Shown one piece after another: positions 36,431 through 51,658 of a stretch of 64,000 bases of DNA. The DNA lies in contig NC_134284.1 of NCBI RefSeq assembly GCF_949628215.1, forward strand, positions 620,001 to 684,000. The letters are read 5' to 3'. The position numbers were made by a program, and so were the translations under genes. Every line of letters begins with the position of its first letter. Position 1 is the stretch's first letter. The DNA is from Phalacrocorax aristotelis (Eukaryota > Chordata > Aves > Suliformes > Phalacrocoracidae). The notes below the pieces were generated by a model. The model searched no databases. It was not told where the DNA came from and was given only the letters and a program-made list of their open reading frames with translations.

Positions 36431-39400
36431 AGACTAGAGCCCAACTTCCAGGTGAAGTCCCTGGAAGTAGAACAGCACATATGGTTTCACCTTTGGGCTT
36501 TCCTGCCAGCTGTGTCCTTCCCCAGCCTGTTCCCAGGGGATCTGCTTTTCCAAACCTTTCCACTCCTCTCTTCCCACACCTGCTGAAAACCAGGATGTCC
36601 TAAACCCACCCTGGACTTTCATTTTCAGCCTGGTTCTGCTCTCACTGATGCTGTCCTGCCTCTGGTTCTTGGGGAGGCAAATTCAGCCTTCCTGGCCTAA
36701 TCTGTGATGAGGACAGGAAAAAGTGCTGTATCAAATTATATGGGTTCTGTTAGGAATACAATGGGATACAGAGTTCGGCCTCTTGTCACAGCATTGTGCT
36801 ATCAGCTGGGGCCTTGCCCCTTTACTGTGGGGTGTCCTGGCCCCCTCATACAGCCTGACGTTGGTGGGTGCCTTGTTCCTGGGACTTTATCCCCACTGGG
36901 TTGCATGTATGACTATGGATGGATGCATGCATAATATCTAGCTCTGATATTAGCACTGTGCTCCATGGCACCCAGGATTCTTGGGTGGCCCCGCCACCGT
37001 CAGGCTGGAGCAGGCCGGGGCCCCCACAAGTGCACTCAGGAGAGCTGTGCTCCTGCCCTTCGGTTTTCCTTCCTGAAGGAGAGACGCTCATCCCTGTCCC
37101 CAGGGAACATATGCTTTGAAACATGAGTTGATTTGTTTCCACTTATCATTATCTTGGTTTACATAAATTACAGCAGTTAACAGTGGTCATAAAATTCTCC
37201 AGCCTTAAAAAAAAATCAGCTGTAGAGTTTGGCCCTGTGACCTCCCTCATCAGCTCATTTCCAACAGGCAAACATGCAGTGGGAAAAGAAACAGTCTGCT
37301 CTTGTTCATCACAAATATTCATCTCCCTTTTGTATCAGCAGCCAGCTTGCCTGGTTTCCTAGTTCTGGTCAGTTTAGAAAAGTACAGCAGGCCTTTCATC
37401 GCATGCTGCTTCACCATTCTGAATAACTCTGTCAAGTTATTTGAATCAATTAAATCACCCAGCATCACTCACCAGCAGCCACCATGTCCCTAAAATTTCA
37501 AAGTCAAGTTCTGCCTTGTAAAGCAGACCCCTTGACAAAGTAGTGATGATCCTCTTTCAGGGATGTTGGATCACCTCTGGGTGTACTGCAGGTAAAATAT
37601 TTTCTCTAACATCTGTCTCATCTGGAAGCTGAAAGGCAGGCTGGCTGGTTTTATGAATCTCTCTTGACCTGTGTTAGGATTTCAGCAATGAGAATCCATT
37701 TTCCAATTGTGGTAAAAAAAGAGGACAGATTAGATGCCTAATGTATCCAAAGGGGGGAAAAGCAGTAAAATATTATTTTAGTTGCTAAAAACAGAAACTA
37801 TGAATCTAAATACCCATAAAAAGTAGATGAGCTGGACAATCAGCAATATCAGATAGACACTTCTCCAGCAATGGTACGTGCACTTTATTTCTGTCAGTGA
37901 GTTGGACGGGATAGTACAGATTCTTGGATCCTTCTTACTCCTGACTCCAAGAAGGAGGGGTAACCTGTAATGCTGTTTCCTATCATGTTACTGGTTTATT
38001 GTCCATAAAAAACTTCGCCCTTTGGGTCATGCTATTTATTTCCTCCAGCAATCTTTATAAGAGGCCTTATCAAAATAGGTGTAAAAATGTGGCTGACCCA
38101 CAGCATGCTCATTAGGTCACCTTTATCTGCTCTTCTACTATTTTTTTCTTACTTGGTGTATGACTATGTCATCACAACCAACTTGATTAACAATCAAAAC
38201 CACTTGGGCTGATAAGACCATAACCCTGTGTCCCACAAGCAATTAAGACCTGAGCACCCCAGGAAAGTGAGCGGAGGGCCTGAGATGTAGGTGGGTGAAG
38301 TCAGAGGGCATGAGATGGGGTTTGTGGTTTGGTTCAGATACAAAGTGCACTTGATGCTTTCTCTGTAGCACTGTGGGCAACAGGGAACACAAAATAGGCT
38401 TCAAAAGGTGCGACAGGCAGTGACCTGTCTTGAATGGGCTTCAGCTCTGGAGCAGGCAGTGCCTCTGTGGGCAAAAGAAGGCTGGGCACAGCCACTGCAT
38501 AGGGACAGACCTCAGCCCAAGGCCACTGGCTCCACGTGGGAGACAAAAGGCCCTTTGCCCACGTGGTGCTCATCGCTGCCACTGGCAGAGGAAAGCAGGC
38601 AGCCCACTGTGGCCACCCTGCTGCTGAGGGGGCTCTGGAAGCGGAGATGGTGGGGGGCAGCATGAATGCTGCCTGTTTGCCGAGGCTAGCCTTGTCAGCA
38701 CACAGCAGGAGCTGGCTGCTGGCAAATGAGGATCAGATGCTTATTTTGCCTCCTAGTTGTGCTTCGTCCTCCTGCCTGCAGCCTTGCTTTCCACCCACTG
38801 TGCTTAGCACCCTCTCCTTTAGCCCAGGGATGTAACATGCTGCTCACTGTCTGGGGACACCTCTGCCTGCATCTTCCTCTGGGGAGAGCCGGAGCAGTGA
38901 GATGTGTGCTGTCTCTCCCTCTGGCTCAGCCAAAGAATATATATTTCCCCCAACATGTAGACAAGCCACTTGTCTCCTGGCCCTGTAGGTCACCAGCTCT
39001 ACTGAGAGTCAGAGACCAGCAGGACCATTTCAGGAGAGAAACTGGAAGCCCACCAAGCTACTCCAGCCTCCTGAAATGAGGAGCTCTGCTCCTGCGAGTT
39101 GTCCTCCTCTGGCTTTGCCTCCCTGGTCCTTTGCAGGGCTAGGACCTCACATCCTTCATGTGCTAAAAAGCTCATAATGAGTTACATTCTAAAAGGCCTG
39201 AAAAAGTTCAAATGGTATGCTGTGTTCATCTTCTTTGGGAGGATGGATAATACCCAACGACCTTGCGTTGCCGTAAGTACCATCCTACCAACCTCTCCTC
39301 CTCACTGCTAAGGCCACCAGCTTCTATGGCTCTCACAGACAGCACAGATCATGTCTTTACCAGGTCAGCATTTGGTGCCACATTAACACACAGGCACTGT

Positions 39401-41324
39401 GTGTTCCCCACTGGGTCCTAGGGGATTTATTTAGGTAGTGAAACGGGCTCTTCATTAAAAACTGGTAGACAGCGAGGTTCAAGATGATAATTTGTATAAT
39501 TAGGATTTTGTAAAAGTACGTTATTCCCCTTTTTCTGGTACATAGTGAAAAGTGAAAAGCCCTGAGCTGGCAAAAGTGTGGATTACTTTGATTTTTGCAC
39601 ATCTATTCTGTGTGGTCCCACTGGTAGGATTAAGACTGCCATGACTCTTTCCCACAGCTGGCAATGAGGGGTGACTGGTGATCCAGCCTGTTCCCCTGCT
39701 CCATCTAAGTGAAATACAAAAAGTAAACAAGAAACATGAATGCTAAAAAAGTAAAATCCAGTCTAGCTCCAGGTAAAGGCAATGTACAGACTCCATTTCA
39801 GTGCTCTGTGATGCACAGAACTGGTCCTGAACTGTTATCATTTGGTCTGCTGGTGAAACAAATCATAATATTCAATATAAAGTAAACCAGGAAGAAAGGA
39901 AGAAACTGCAATTCAGGGCTGAGCGTCTGAGCAGTGTGGAAACAAGTGCTGGTGGGGGCTGGAGCCTTCAAAACCAGCCAAAGGCCCCTAGCTCACAGGC
40001 TGTGTTAGATTTCAGGTGATTCCCAAATGCAGTGGAGGAATACTAGATGAGGGCCCAGGAAAAAACGTACTCCAGAAACTGACCGTAATTCATCCAGCTC
40101 TGAACAGCTGTTTTGGGTCCTGCTTTTACCCGGTTTGTAAAAGGTTAGATAAAATTAAAAAAAAAAAAAAAGAGTGAAATTGAGATTTGGAAAAGAAACA
40201 AAAAGGCCCAGACAAGCATGTTTTTGATAGAGGAACTGGATCTTTGAACCCTGGTGCTGTTTGGTTTTGCAGGTTGTCAGCAATCTGTTGCATGCTGAAC
40301 ACAGAAGACAGTGTGGTGGAAATACCTATGAAGCAGTGAGAGCCTTATCAAGGCACTGTACCAGGAAATGCACTGCTCTCTTGGCTACTTCATGCATGAT
40401 ACTACGGTTAAACCCAACAGCATGCCTCATCATAACATGTGCCTTATCGACCTCACTATCTGATGACAACAGCAGCCCTCAGGAGACCAGACTGACATCA
40501 TCCAAAACCTCAGTAGTTCAGAGCAAAGGCTGAAGTATGTATGTAGCTAGGCTACAAGCTGTGCTTGACTGTGTTTGTACTGAACTTGCAGACACTTTGC
40601 TAAAGCAAGGGGAATATAAAAATCAACAACGGTTTCAGAATGTTTCTCACAGGCTGTCATGCTATTTAGCAAACGAATGCAGCAAGCAGAGGAGGTTTTT
40701 GTCCTCAGCAAGTAGAAAAAGTCTGTTCCGCAGCTTTCTGCAACTTCGAGAGCGGGGAAAAGAAAGCCCAAAACACAACTCTGTCACTGCCTGGAGGAGA
40801 GCAGCGATGCCACTGGTGATTTGGTATGCAGTCCTATTCCCAGCTAACCCAGATATGTGTGGCTGTGAGGTTTGGGTTCATCCTGTATCAGAGACGGGCC
40901 AGCTGTTGATCCAGCTGGAGCTCTGAATCTCCAGTTCCTAAGCTTCAGGATGGCTGGTTCACAGTCATATTGCCAGTCTCCTTGTTTGGTTACTGCCAGT
41001 TAACCATGGCAAAGCATGCTGGCTCCAGCCTCCTGGCCTCCTTTCTCTCACTTAAGGGGAATTTCTGCAGTCACAAAAATAAGAAACAGAAAATAGAGTA
41101 GGCTTTTCTTGTGTAATATGCACCAGACTGTTCTGGTTTTAATTTGTTCTCCCTGTCCTGGGTTCTTCAAAACACCTTCTCTCATTTACGTCAGCATAGA
41201 TGTACCACACCCCACTTATTTCAGACCTGGATAGCACCTTGGAAAAGATTACCAACCTTGGAGAGCTGCTGCTTTATGTCTTGGACAAAAGATGATCATA
41301 TGGGGCCACATTCATTTGGGAACT
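36431..41324. other. Non-coding DNA
   Basis: No gene or recognisable transposon found. The interval contains A-rich tracts (for example 40157-40171) and short frames without recognisable domains. Confidence 0.5.
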
Positions 41325-41400
41325 GCCTTTGTATTTGTACAGCACCTAGCACAAGTGAACCTACTCCTGCCTGGAGTTTGCCGTACTACAAAATTGTTCT
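41325..41400 (+). repeat. Ancient amniote LINE/SINE 3'-tail relic
   Basis: The run 'tttgtacagcacctagcaca' (41334-41353), followed about 25 bases later by a 'tactacaaaa' ending, matches from memory the tail of an old amniote repeat family. That tail carries a 'gtacagcacctagcacaatgg' block and a terminal AATA-rich array. The terminal array is lost here. Family name not assigned. Confidence 0.5.
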
Positions 41401-44400
41401 TTAAAAAACCCTGCTTTTAGTGTTTGGGGTCTTTTTTAACTGCCATGCAAGCTTTCAGAGGCAAATGAAGCCGTATTTAAATGCTGAATGCATGCATAGC
41501 AACAAGAGGAGGGCCATCCAGCACATGGATGCTAAGTGTCCTTTTACAGCCCTCATTCAGACGCAGCACCCACCTCCCCCGGGGGGATGCATGGCATGAT
41601 GGGCCACTGCTGCTGGGCTGTGACCCCAGGCGGGGGGAGCACACCTTCCCTGCTCCACACTGTGCTCTGGAGTATTTTGAGATGTTCGCATCTGTTGCAT
41701 GGTTTTGGGGAACTGGAGAGGGTGGGCTGTCGAGGGGTGGTGGGAGTCGGGAGCTATCTCAAAGGCCAAGCGCCCTGCTGATGCCACATCGCCTCTCCCT
41801 GCATGGGAAAGCGAGGTGGCACAGGGGCTCTGGCTGCCAGAACCTGCACTGTATCCCCAGTCCTCTCTGTGCATTTGCCAGAACAAAGTGAATTCCTTGA
41901 GGGAATAGCTGAAAAGCCTGATTCAAGCTGATGTATCTGGTGGATGCTTGTTTGATATCCTCTCCCCCTGCCCCAGATACTCAGGACAGGCAGCGCAGGA
42001 GGCAAGACTAGTTCTGGTCTGAAGAGCTGCAGGCAGGGCACGGTGGCCTGGGAGCCCCATAGGAGCTGGCTTGTAAAAGAGGCCTCCACCTTCCAGAACA
42101 GTAATTGCATCCTCACCACGCTCTCGCTGCATTCATAAATTGCTGGTTTCTTACCCTCCCATCATGCCTGCCTATCTCCAGCAGCAGTGGGGACGGTATG
42201 ATTAACCAGCCAGATTACAAGTGTGAGCTACCTCAGCAATGTGTAAAGGTTTTGTTGTTGTCACAGTATGCAGCTTGCTGAGGACATGTGCATGGGAATT
42301 AGTTGGCATATATCTGCTTTTTTTTGTGCTCCTGAATACAAGTATAACACAGAAGTTAGCTGAAGCTTATTAAAGACATCTCCTAGCCCATCTCAAAAGC
42401 AAAGCTGGAACTTCAAGGAAGAGGTGCTCTGAATATTTGGCCCTTTAAACTGCTATAAATCTTTTCTGCTGCCAAAGGATTGAAAACTACCCAATGAAAG
42501 AAAAAAAAATATAATTTTATTTTACTGACTTGGTGAAGGCCTGGCTCAAGGGAAGGGCTGAAAAAGAGGTTTAGTGGAAATAGGACCTGCCCCTTCCGGT
42601 AAAGCATTAGGTAAATCCAGCTGTGTCTTGGGACTGTGGAAAGCTTCCCAGAACAAGTGTAGGGAGCTTAAAGTGTTTTTTTTGAGGCATACTGTTATTC
42701 TCTATTCTGTTGAACATATTTCACGGTCTTTATGAACTTTAAGGAGCACTGAGAATGCAAGGTGCCATAGGGGGAAGGCCTACAGAAAAACTTGACTGGA
42801 AGATGGAATAATTTTGAAATGTCTTCTACAATCCTCTTTAAAATAGTCCTCCTCTGAAGCACACTTGGTTTTTCTCTGCTTGATTTTTACATCCCTGACA
42901 CTTACCTGGCCCTGCCATATTATTCAGTTAGTGGTTCGGCTGATTTATTCGCATTATTGCTAGAAATATTACAAAAAATAACTTAAAAATAAATGACACG
43001 GTAGGGGGTTGGTAAGAAATATAGGTGGAGTTTTTCAGGTTTAGAGACAGGCTCTGGTCCTGCTTTCCTGGAGAGGAAGGGCCTTTGAATGGCTCTTGTG
43101 AAATATGCTGATGGTCTGATCACCCACATCCCCGACTGCCCATGACAATTGCCACCGATTGCCCACTTGCTGGCTGTCTCCGCAGCAGCCCAGGAATGGA
43201 AACTGAATTCCCCTTCACCCTGGTTGCCTTGCCAGGCCCTCGGAAGGAGCTGCATTGACAACAGAGTTTTTCATGCTGTGAGGCATCGATCAATCAAAGC
43301 TCTTCTGCTTCCATGGACGTCAAGACAGCATTTTTCATGAGTGTTACCTGAATAATGTCATACTAAGAGAACAATCTCAAGTAGCGCTGGGCACATTATT
43401 TTGTGTAGCTAGTTGATTCTGTGTTACTTCAGGGCAGCAGAAATGTATCATATTTGCAAATAGCTTTAGCAGAAAATGCTCAAAACCATTGCCATGCTTA
43501 GGTGCAGCAGTATCTAAATGCTGGTTTTCATTTTAGAATTATTTTTTGAAATCGAGTTTGTTACATTTTAATAATTTCTAAGCGAAAAAACCTCTTGGGG
43601 AAAAAGGAAAAAAAAAGGAAATTAAAAGAGGAAGAAATAGGCAGATTAAGCACTGGGTGCTTTCCTGAATAGAGAATTACTATTTGGGTGGGGGGAAAAA
43701 AAGCAGGTTCAATGAGGAAACTCAAATCTTTTTATTTGAGATCTGCCTGGAACATGAATCAATTATTCACACAGCTCTGCTACCGCAGCTCAGATATAAA
43801 TACCAACAAACCCAAACAGGGAGGTATTCAGGATTTCTCTTCAGGTTTTCTGAAGTGAAAAGAAATTAAAGAGTGTGAGTTTAAAAAGTTTACAGGAATT
43901 TTTTTCTCGACACTGGTTGCAGGCTGGGAGAAAGAAGTGTGAGTCCTACCTGAAAGGACTGCCTTGAAAGGAGCTTTTCTGCTTTTGTTAGCCCTACACA
44001 CAGGAGCCAATACACATGGCCACAGCGCAGCCCTCCTGACGTGGGATGTGTGCAGGTGAGTCACGATTGCGCGCAGCATCTGCCTTCCTCCATGTCCTTC
44101 CCAATCCACGCCATCCACACACACCAGGAATCGCCCTCCCCTACAGGACGTTGCCTGTGAAATTTCCATGTCACTCAGAGCTGCAGCGCAATGTGTGGAC
44201 TTAGCTCAAATGACTGGGGTTAATGCTTCAGTGCTGAAGTTTGTCCTGGCTTTTGTGCCATGACAGGATCCAGTGGTGCCAGGATCTGAAGTGCTGAGTT
44301 ACTGCTGAGCTGCTGTCTGTGACTCAGCACCCATTAGGGTTTTCAGTTCACGTGCCTGACATGAGGTTGCCTTGATGCACTTAAATTAAACAAAGGGACA

Positions 44401-47400
44401 TAGAAATGAGAGCTGTAATAGGAATTGCACCTTATGTCTGACAGCAAAGCAATAAACAGATTACTGGGAGACCTCAGCACAGATACACCCACCTCATCTT
44501 GGTCTGGTCCTTGCTCCTGCTTTCAAAATGGTGGGGGGAGATGTCCCTGCCAGTTTTCCCTTGTGGGAAATTCATTCTTGACCTGCATGCTGGAGATCAC
44601 TTTAGCTGCAGGCGCTGGGAGAAGCATCACTCTGTTGGTGCTGTGCCTACACCTGTCTGTAATGGAAGGGACTGGTGACACTTCAGTCATTGCCCCACTT
44701 CTCCCTCCACAGTTTTGGGAGATGTGCCGCCTCATGCTCCTGGGCACAAAGAAGCACCTTTGCAGGCCCAGCTTTCCTGGCAGATGTGTCACAGGTGACT
44801 GGAGGTCACCCTGAGTGGTGGCAGCCCCTGGGACACTCTTAGCAGAGGTGGGAGGGAAAGGGGTGTGCTGAGCTCAGCCTGGCCATCGGTCCCTCATCAG
44901 CAGGTGGCAGGACAGCCCGGAGGGGCTGGCTGTGTCTGCAGGGACGCTGCTCTTTGTGTCAGTGCCAGGTGGAGCCCGGCAGCAGGGCGCGGGATGCCTG
45001 CCTGCCTCAGCACATCCCCTTCACACAGGCTGCTCTCGCCACCCTTCCCGCAGTGCCAGCCGGGCCGTTGGGAACAGGGCGTCCTAGGCATTTGTAACCA
45101 CATTTCCTCTCACGGTTTATTTTGTTCCTCTGCTGGAGTAGCGAGGCTTTGGCTGCTGGGGTGGAGAGGCATTGCAGCACAGCTGGGGACACCATGTCTT
45201 TTGGCGGGGTGAGTGGGCTGTGCTACCTCAGCAGTCAACCACGCTCTGCCCTTCTTTTCTATTTCACAATGATGATATATGGGAAGAAAGTGTGGCTTCT
45301 GCCCCAGACAGAGCCAGGGATGTACTAGATTAGACCAACAGGCTGTCTAATCTGGGAATCCTTATCTGCCAGCAGCCAAGCCTGGGTGCTTCCCAAGAAC
45401 GCTTTAAGCCTCCCTGGAGTTGTGCAATGTTATTCCATGGAGAGTGCTGGGAGAAGAGTGACTTAACCTGGGAGAGCGTAAGGAAAAGTGATGCAAAAAC
45501 TAGCGAATGATGCTCTGGGAACCTTTGTGGTGGAACGGGCCGTGTGATGCCACAGTTTTGCAACACTGCCCTTCTACAGGGCATTATCCACATTTCCCGA
45601 GCTGGCAGATTCAGACTGCTGCAACGCTCCTTCCTGAGGTCACATCTTAAACACCCTTGGAGATGGCAGCTACTGCAGAAATAACAGTGGTGCATTTGTT
45701 CAAGGCATCATCTCCTTGGGAGCACATGATGCCCCTGTCCATCCGGGATGTGTTCTGATGGCTCACGGCTTTGAGGGTGCACTTCTGGGTGTTGGTTGCT
45801 TCTTATTAAAAATTGAATCACCCACAATTGGCTTTAATGACTGACTCTCCCTCTCCATACTGTCACAGCAGCTTGTAGCAGGAGGTTCTGCCCCAGAACG
45901 CCCTTGCTAGAAAAGAGAAGGTCTCTGTAGGGGCACTAGGACGCTGGAAACCCCTGCTTCTGCCAGGACTGGTCTGAATTTGCTGGTTTTCCAGGGTTAC
46001 GCCTAAGGCCAAATTTTGGCGATACTGAAGTATTGTGGGGGAATCCAAGTCTGCTCCTCAGGACAAGGGGAGCACCGAAAGGGATTTCTGGAAGTGCCAC
46101 CTGAGTGGTGTCCTACATTGTCTTATTGCGGACATTGAATGGATTTGTTAACTGCATTTTGGGTTATCCAGAGCCTTGGATGGGTTTTTCTTTACTCAAG
46201 AAAATGTAAACAAATACAGTTCCTCTGAAGCACTAACTAGCTAAGCAGAGTTGAGAGAATTTCCTATGAATGGTGCTGTGGGCTGGTGGTTACTGTAAGG
46301 GATACAAGGCCAGAGCCAGTCTCTGTCTACACAACAGTGGGACCAGCCCGAAAAATTGATCAAATAATTCCCAGCTCCCTAAAGCACTTTGGAAGTATGT
46401 TGTGGTTTTGAATGGGTTTGTATCTCCCTGTGTAAGCCCAATTTACAGATAAACTTTACAAACTGAGTGAATATCTTCTCAATATGAGTGCTAAAAGATA
46501 ACATTTTAGTACAAAAGTGTACTCGAGTTCATATTGGTTCAAATTCTTTTTTCATTCTAGGAATCACTGAAATTAGGGAAGAAAAAACAACAGTACATTT
46601 CAAAATCCCAGAAGTAACAGAAAATACCCAATAATATGTTATGAAAAAAGCTCTGTTCTTTTCCAGATAAATAGATAAGAGGATCTGACCACAGCTATTA
46701 ACTTGGGGTAGATCTGTAACCTTCTGCTAACAGTAACCATATTAATTGCACTTAGAGTAACTGCAGAGCACTAGACCAGAGACAATGCACCACTTACACC
46801 CTATCTATGCTTTATTTCAAGTGCAAGTGGTACTTGGCTAGTGGGTTGGCCTTGGCAGCTTGACAGCAGAGGTGCAAATCTGCTTGCTGCACTGGCTTGC
46901 ATTTAGCAGGTTGGAAGGCACTGAAGCCGATTACAGCTGGCTGGCCTGCGTGTGTGTAAGCTGTGTATTTGATGAGAGTACACATCTTGTTAAGATAGAC
47001 TTAAACTGAAAGCATGTGGGGAAAATGAACTCAAGAGGGTTCCTGGCAGTGCTTCTGCTGCAACTTGACTGTTTGAATCAGCAGCTTGTGATGCTTAACA
47101 CAAACAAATTGCAAAATGGTCTTGAGAAACGTCATTGCTTTAAGGATTGAACCGGATACCTCAGGTAGGAAGAAATGCCCAACCCAGGAACCTCTGATGT
47201 TGCACTGTTTTTCAGAAGAAGCAGGGCCATACCTGCTTGTCATAGACTGACCAAAGTAGCCAGGACAAAGCATGATCAAGCCTCTACCATTGGTGCGGGT
47301 GGCCTGTGCAGAGCATGAGCTTCATGTGGCACCCACCATGACCACGTGGCTGCACAGCCTTCATCCAGACCCACAGCATCTTTTGTAACACTGATCTTTG

Positions 47401-50400
47401 GCTCCCTTGTCTCCACACCAGGAGACATCTCCTTCGCCTGTAGTGCCCTCCTCTGCTTGAGGCCAGGGCCGCAAAGCAGCGGTGCATGTGTTGGGAATCA
47501 AACCCGACCTTCCTGGCCTCTGGGTGTTCCTGTCCTGCCTCACGCCCATTCAGAAGCTGTTAATCATCCTGAACTACCTATTCTTTTTGTGATCTTAAAC
47601 AGGGCTTGAACTCAGCTTTCTAGAGGTAAAAGCACAATGTCTTACTGTAACTCATTTTATCAGCCAATCCTATCCTGAACCTAACAATATTTTAATCACA
47701 AAATCCAACCTCAAAACCCACAGCATTTTCAGTTACTGTATTTCATCACCACGCAGCTGAAAACAACTTTTTTTTCAACCACCCTTGTTTTTCTAAAGTG
47801 AATCACAAACCATGGAACTTAACAGACAGAAAAGACCCAGAAACAAATTCTCTCCCACTAACTCTGGTGTATACAAGGAACAATGTAATTTGGGTAAAAA
47901 GCATTTCTACAGTCACACAGGTATAACAGAGTTACAGGAGTCAGCCTCCCCTTCATTAAGCCAGATAGTCCATCTTAAGCCAAAAAGCGTTGTTGCCTAC
48001 AAATATTGTTGGTGGTGCCCATCAGTCAGACCTTTTTTAATTACCCCAAGGAACGGAGCCCTTACCTTTTCCCCAGAAGGCAATTTGACACTCTCATAGA
48101 TTTTGCCATTATGCTTTATGTCCCGGTAAGTGATCTGCTGCTCACTTTGCTGCTATTCTTGGCTGTGCTCCCTTGAATCACAACAAGGAATAATTAACAA
48201 CAAGGTAGCTCTGGGTTTCAGAGGGTTTTTCCACCAGAAAAATGTTAACCATCAGGAGTGCTCGGTGCAGCATCCACGAATAGTGTTCAGCTCTTCCCGG
48301 GAAGACTGGTCTGTAGTAGTCACTCCAGTTAATTGGTGAGAAAACCAGGGCATATGAATTTAAACTCCCATAGAAAGGCTACAGGATAGCCAAGGGAGAA
48401 AGCCTGATCTTCAGGCTGTCACTCCCAAGAGACAGCCACCTTTCTTCTCATGGTGTTTACCTGCTGGGAGAATCCATGGGCATTTCACAACCTGACAAGG
48501 TGTTTACAGTTCCCAGCCTCTGCCTACAGATGTGCTGGGATAATGGCTCATGGTATGTGTTTGCTACTTGTGCTGATGAAGGGGCTGGAAGGAAACCCTC
48601 AGGCCTGGGGGCCTGATCTCAGTGACCAGGTCTCACTGACTCCAAAGTAAATCTGAATTACTCCAGTCATCTATCCAACAGGAGAAGTCTGGCTCTCAAG
48701 ACCAGATGATGCTTAGGTAAAACACGAGCATAAGCACTGATGTGTCAGATCTGTATAAAAACTTGGTCAGGGAGGTGTCAGAAAACATCGCAGGAGATCA
48801 GCAGTGTCAAAGGTGAGGCCAGGTATGGGTTGGTCTTTGCATTAGGCTGGTACCAGCAGTGGCAGCGGTGGCTATGCCTGGGGCTACCCTGGTGGTGCCA
48901 ACCCAGAGCTTTCCCACAGCCCCTCTCTGGGGGTCCCTGGAGGGCAGGACAGTTCCAGCACAGGGCAAGTGGTGCAATCAGCCTCTCAATGGGAGCTGAT
49001 TACCCTCTGTCATGTCTGGGAGGGAGGGAGGGAGACGGTTTGTGTCTTGATCAACTTCATGCATCTTCCTATGGGGGGTGGGAGGGGTAGTGGTGTTGCA
49101 AAATCAGAGTTCATAAAACCTCCCCAGCCCCTTCCCTGAAAGCTACACCCACATTTTTCTCATGGATGACTCACTGTTAAAACAAAATGTTTCTCCAGCT
49201 GGAGTTTTTCTATGCTATGTATTTGAAACGGCTGAACAATTGCCTTAATATCAGGCTTCTCAGGTGACCATGCCTGAGTATGCCAGTGTACGTGAACTTG
49301 CATACATGTGTCCATGTACTTCATCTCTTTTTTATTTGAGTTTCTCTTTCACCCTTTCCACTCCTTTTCCTTTTGGTTTCTTGCATTTGTTTTTATTTGT
49401 CCCTCTCCCTGTCTTCTGCGTGTGTAAAATGCAGATCTACAAACACTTACATTCACCTTTCAAAATGACAGTATGAAGAGTAATATAAAATGACCTCATC
49501 CATTCCTTCATGGATAAACAGAGGAAGATTATGGAGTTCTTTCATATGACACAAGAAAAGGGAGTTAAACCACATCAATTTAAATTAAATAAAGGAATAG
49601 ATGAAATAACAGGAAAAGCATCCTCTGTCTGTCAGATGGAGGAATAATTTGTTTCTTAAGGGTAGTGGCTGAACTGGGTGGTTTGCACATGAATTTTCTG
49701 GGGAGTGATAATGCTGCTCTGTCCCCAGAGTGAGGTGTGTCTTCATCACTTTGATGTGTGCAACTCTGAAATCAGCAACACGGAAAGCCACAGGGGCAGA
49801 CATGTCAGAAATGGTAAGAGGCTTCCTGAGGTGATAAAAAGGCCACCTGTGAGGTTGTTGTGAAGGAAAATTCCAATGACCATGTGCAATATTTGGAAGA
49901 AACAAACAAGAGGATTGAGGTTAAGACATGGTCACATATGAAGGTTGCTCACCTTTAGGTTATCTGCCACTGGAGGGTCCTCTGTAGATCTGAGACATTC
50001 TACCCTTTTTCAGAAATTACACTTTGGAGTTAAAATGAAGGATGCAGAAGTGGAAGAAAAATGCATGTACTTAGGCAAGTGTCCTGCAAGGAAAGCCAGA
50101 GAGGTTGGGGAAGTGGCAAAGGTAAGGAGATCTGCTCTGGGAAACTAACCCACAATGCAGCAGCCATTTAGCCCAAAGGAGCATGGCACTGGCCTTGCGA
50201 CATGATGCTGAGGCAGTGCACATCTCCGTTCAACCCCTGCCTCTGCCGTCCCCCTGCTGCTCGGGGGCTGCTGGCTGTACTGGAGAGGGCAAGGCTTTGT
50301 GGGTGCAGGGAAGGGTGTACCTGCCACTGCATCCCAACCCTGACTGCCCGGCCACCCCTGCCCTGCTCTCATGTATGCACCAGGGTGGGAAAACAGACTT

Positions 50401-50727
50401 AATCAGCTCGCTGTGGCTGGGAGTGCTTCAGCTGCAGGCTGTGCAGGGCAGGAGCAGCTCTTCTTTGCCTCCTGCTCAGCCGTGAGCAGCCGCTGAGGGC
50501 GATTGACAGCCTAACAAGCTGAACAGGTAGGGCCAGAGTGGTGGCAGAGAAAGTCCTCCTCATACTCCACCACCCACAGCAGCCAGGCTGAAGGCTCTAC
50601 TTGAATGAAAGTGTAAGTGTTAGGTGTGGTATATGAATTATGCATTAAAAGTTTAATGCGTTCAAGGGTACAGCCTCAACTAGCAGCTAATAACAATGAA
50701 TGAGCCTTGGGGCTAGCCCAAGCCAGC
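41401..50727. other. Non-coding DNA
   Basis: About 9.3 kb without a recognisable gene. GC-rich patches around 41.5-42.1 and 44.8-45.2 kb open longer overlapping frames on both strands that show no domain. A stretch near 48640-48660 weakly resembles the same old repeats found at 50.7 and 52.85 kb, too weakly to call. Confidence 0.5.
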
Positions 50728-50787
50728 TTCCACTCAAGTCAATATAAATATGGTCTTTTGGCTTCAGTGGGAACAGGATGAGGTCCT
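50728..50787. repeat. Ancient sauropsid repeat relic
   Basis: 'ccactcaagtcaat' (50730-50743) and 'ttcagtgggaacaggatgaggtcc' region (50762-50785) fit a partly palindromic old repeat I recall from bird, crocodile and turtle DNA. In that repeat, forms of CACTGAAGTCAATGGGA alternate with TTGACTTCAGTGGGAGC and end in CAGGATCAGGCCC. The match is partial and the family unnamed here. Confidence 0.5.
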
Positions 50788-51658
50788 TCATGGCCAGCCA
50801 AGGAGAGATTAGTTTAATGATGTAATGGTGCTTGTAACTGCCTGTTCAGCCTTAATTCAGCTCCTTTGTGCGTATGCATTATGGCACAGTCTGTAATTAC
50901 ATGATCACATACTACTTGGTCTGCAAGACACCCACCTCATTTGAAGTACAGGATGGGAGGTAAGGGCAGAAGGGCTCTCTCCAGCCCCCATGGCGTTGTC
51001 CTGCATCCCAGGACACCACTCTGCAACAGCCTTCATGTGGGGTCTTGGGCAAGAAAGCACTGTAACTTGTGCGTAGAAGGGACTGAATTAAGGTTTCACC
51101 GGCAACATAAGCCTGGCTTTTTCTAAATATAGGAGCTTGGTTTTGCAATCTTACTGAGTTCTGAGCATCACTTTATGTAAGGGGTAGTCAACAGCAATGA
51201 AGGCTTTAGCTTTAAACTGCTTATACAGCCTATCCAGATCCTTGCTGCAGGAGGTATGAAAACCCCTTGGTTTGCCTGCTGAGGCATGGTGGCACACCTA
51301 TCTGCTGGCAGCAGTAGACCAGATTGTTGTTGGCAGCAGTATCAGTTAAAACAAAAGGTTTTATCTCCCTGATCTGACGTCACAGGCTGTGGTCTACTCT
51401 GGCCATCTTTCCAGTCTCACCTTCTGCTTCATTTAATGTGCTCCAGAGGCTCTGCTGGCCTGGCTTCCAGCATCCCCTGAACTGGTAGCTAAAAGGCTGG
51501 CTGAAGATCCTTATGCCTGCTGACAAATGGGAGACTTGAATGGAGGAAGAATATGGAAGGAAATTCTGAAGCAGTGAAAAATGGAAGAGAGGGAAACAGT
51601 GAGTTTTGAAGGAAAAGGTCATGTGTGACCTTGGTCGTGGCAGGCAGCATAGGGAGAC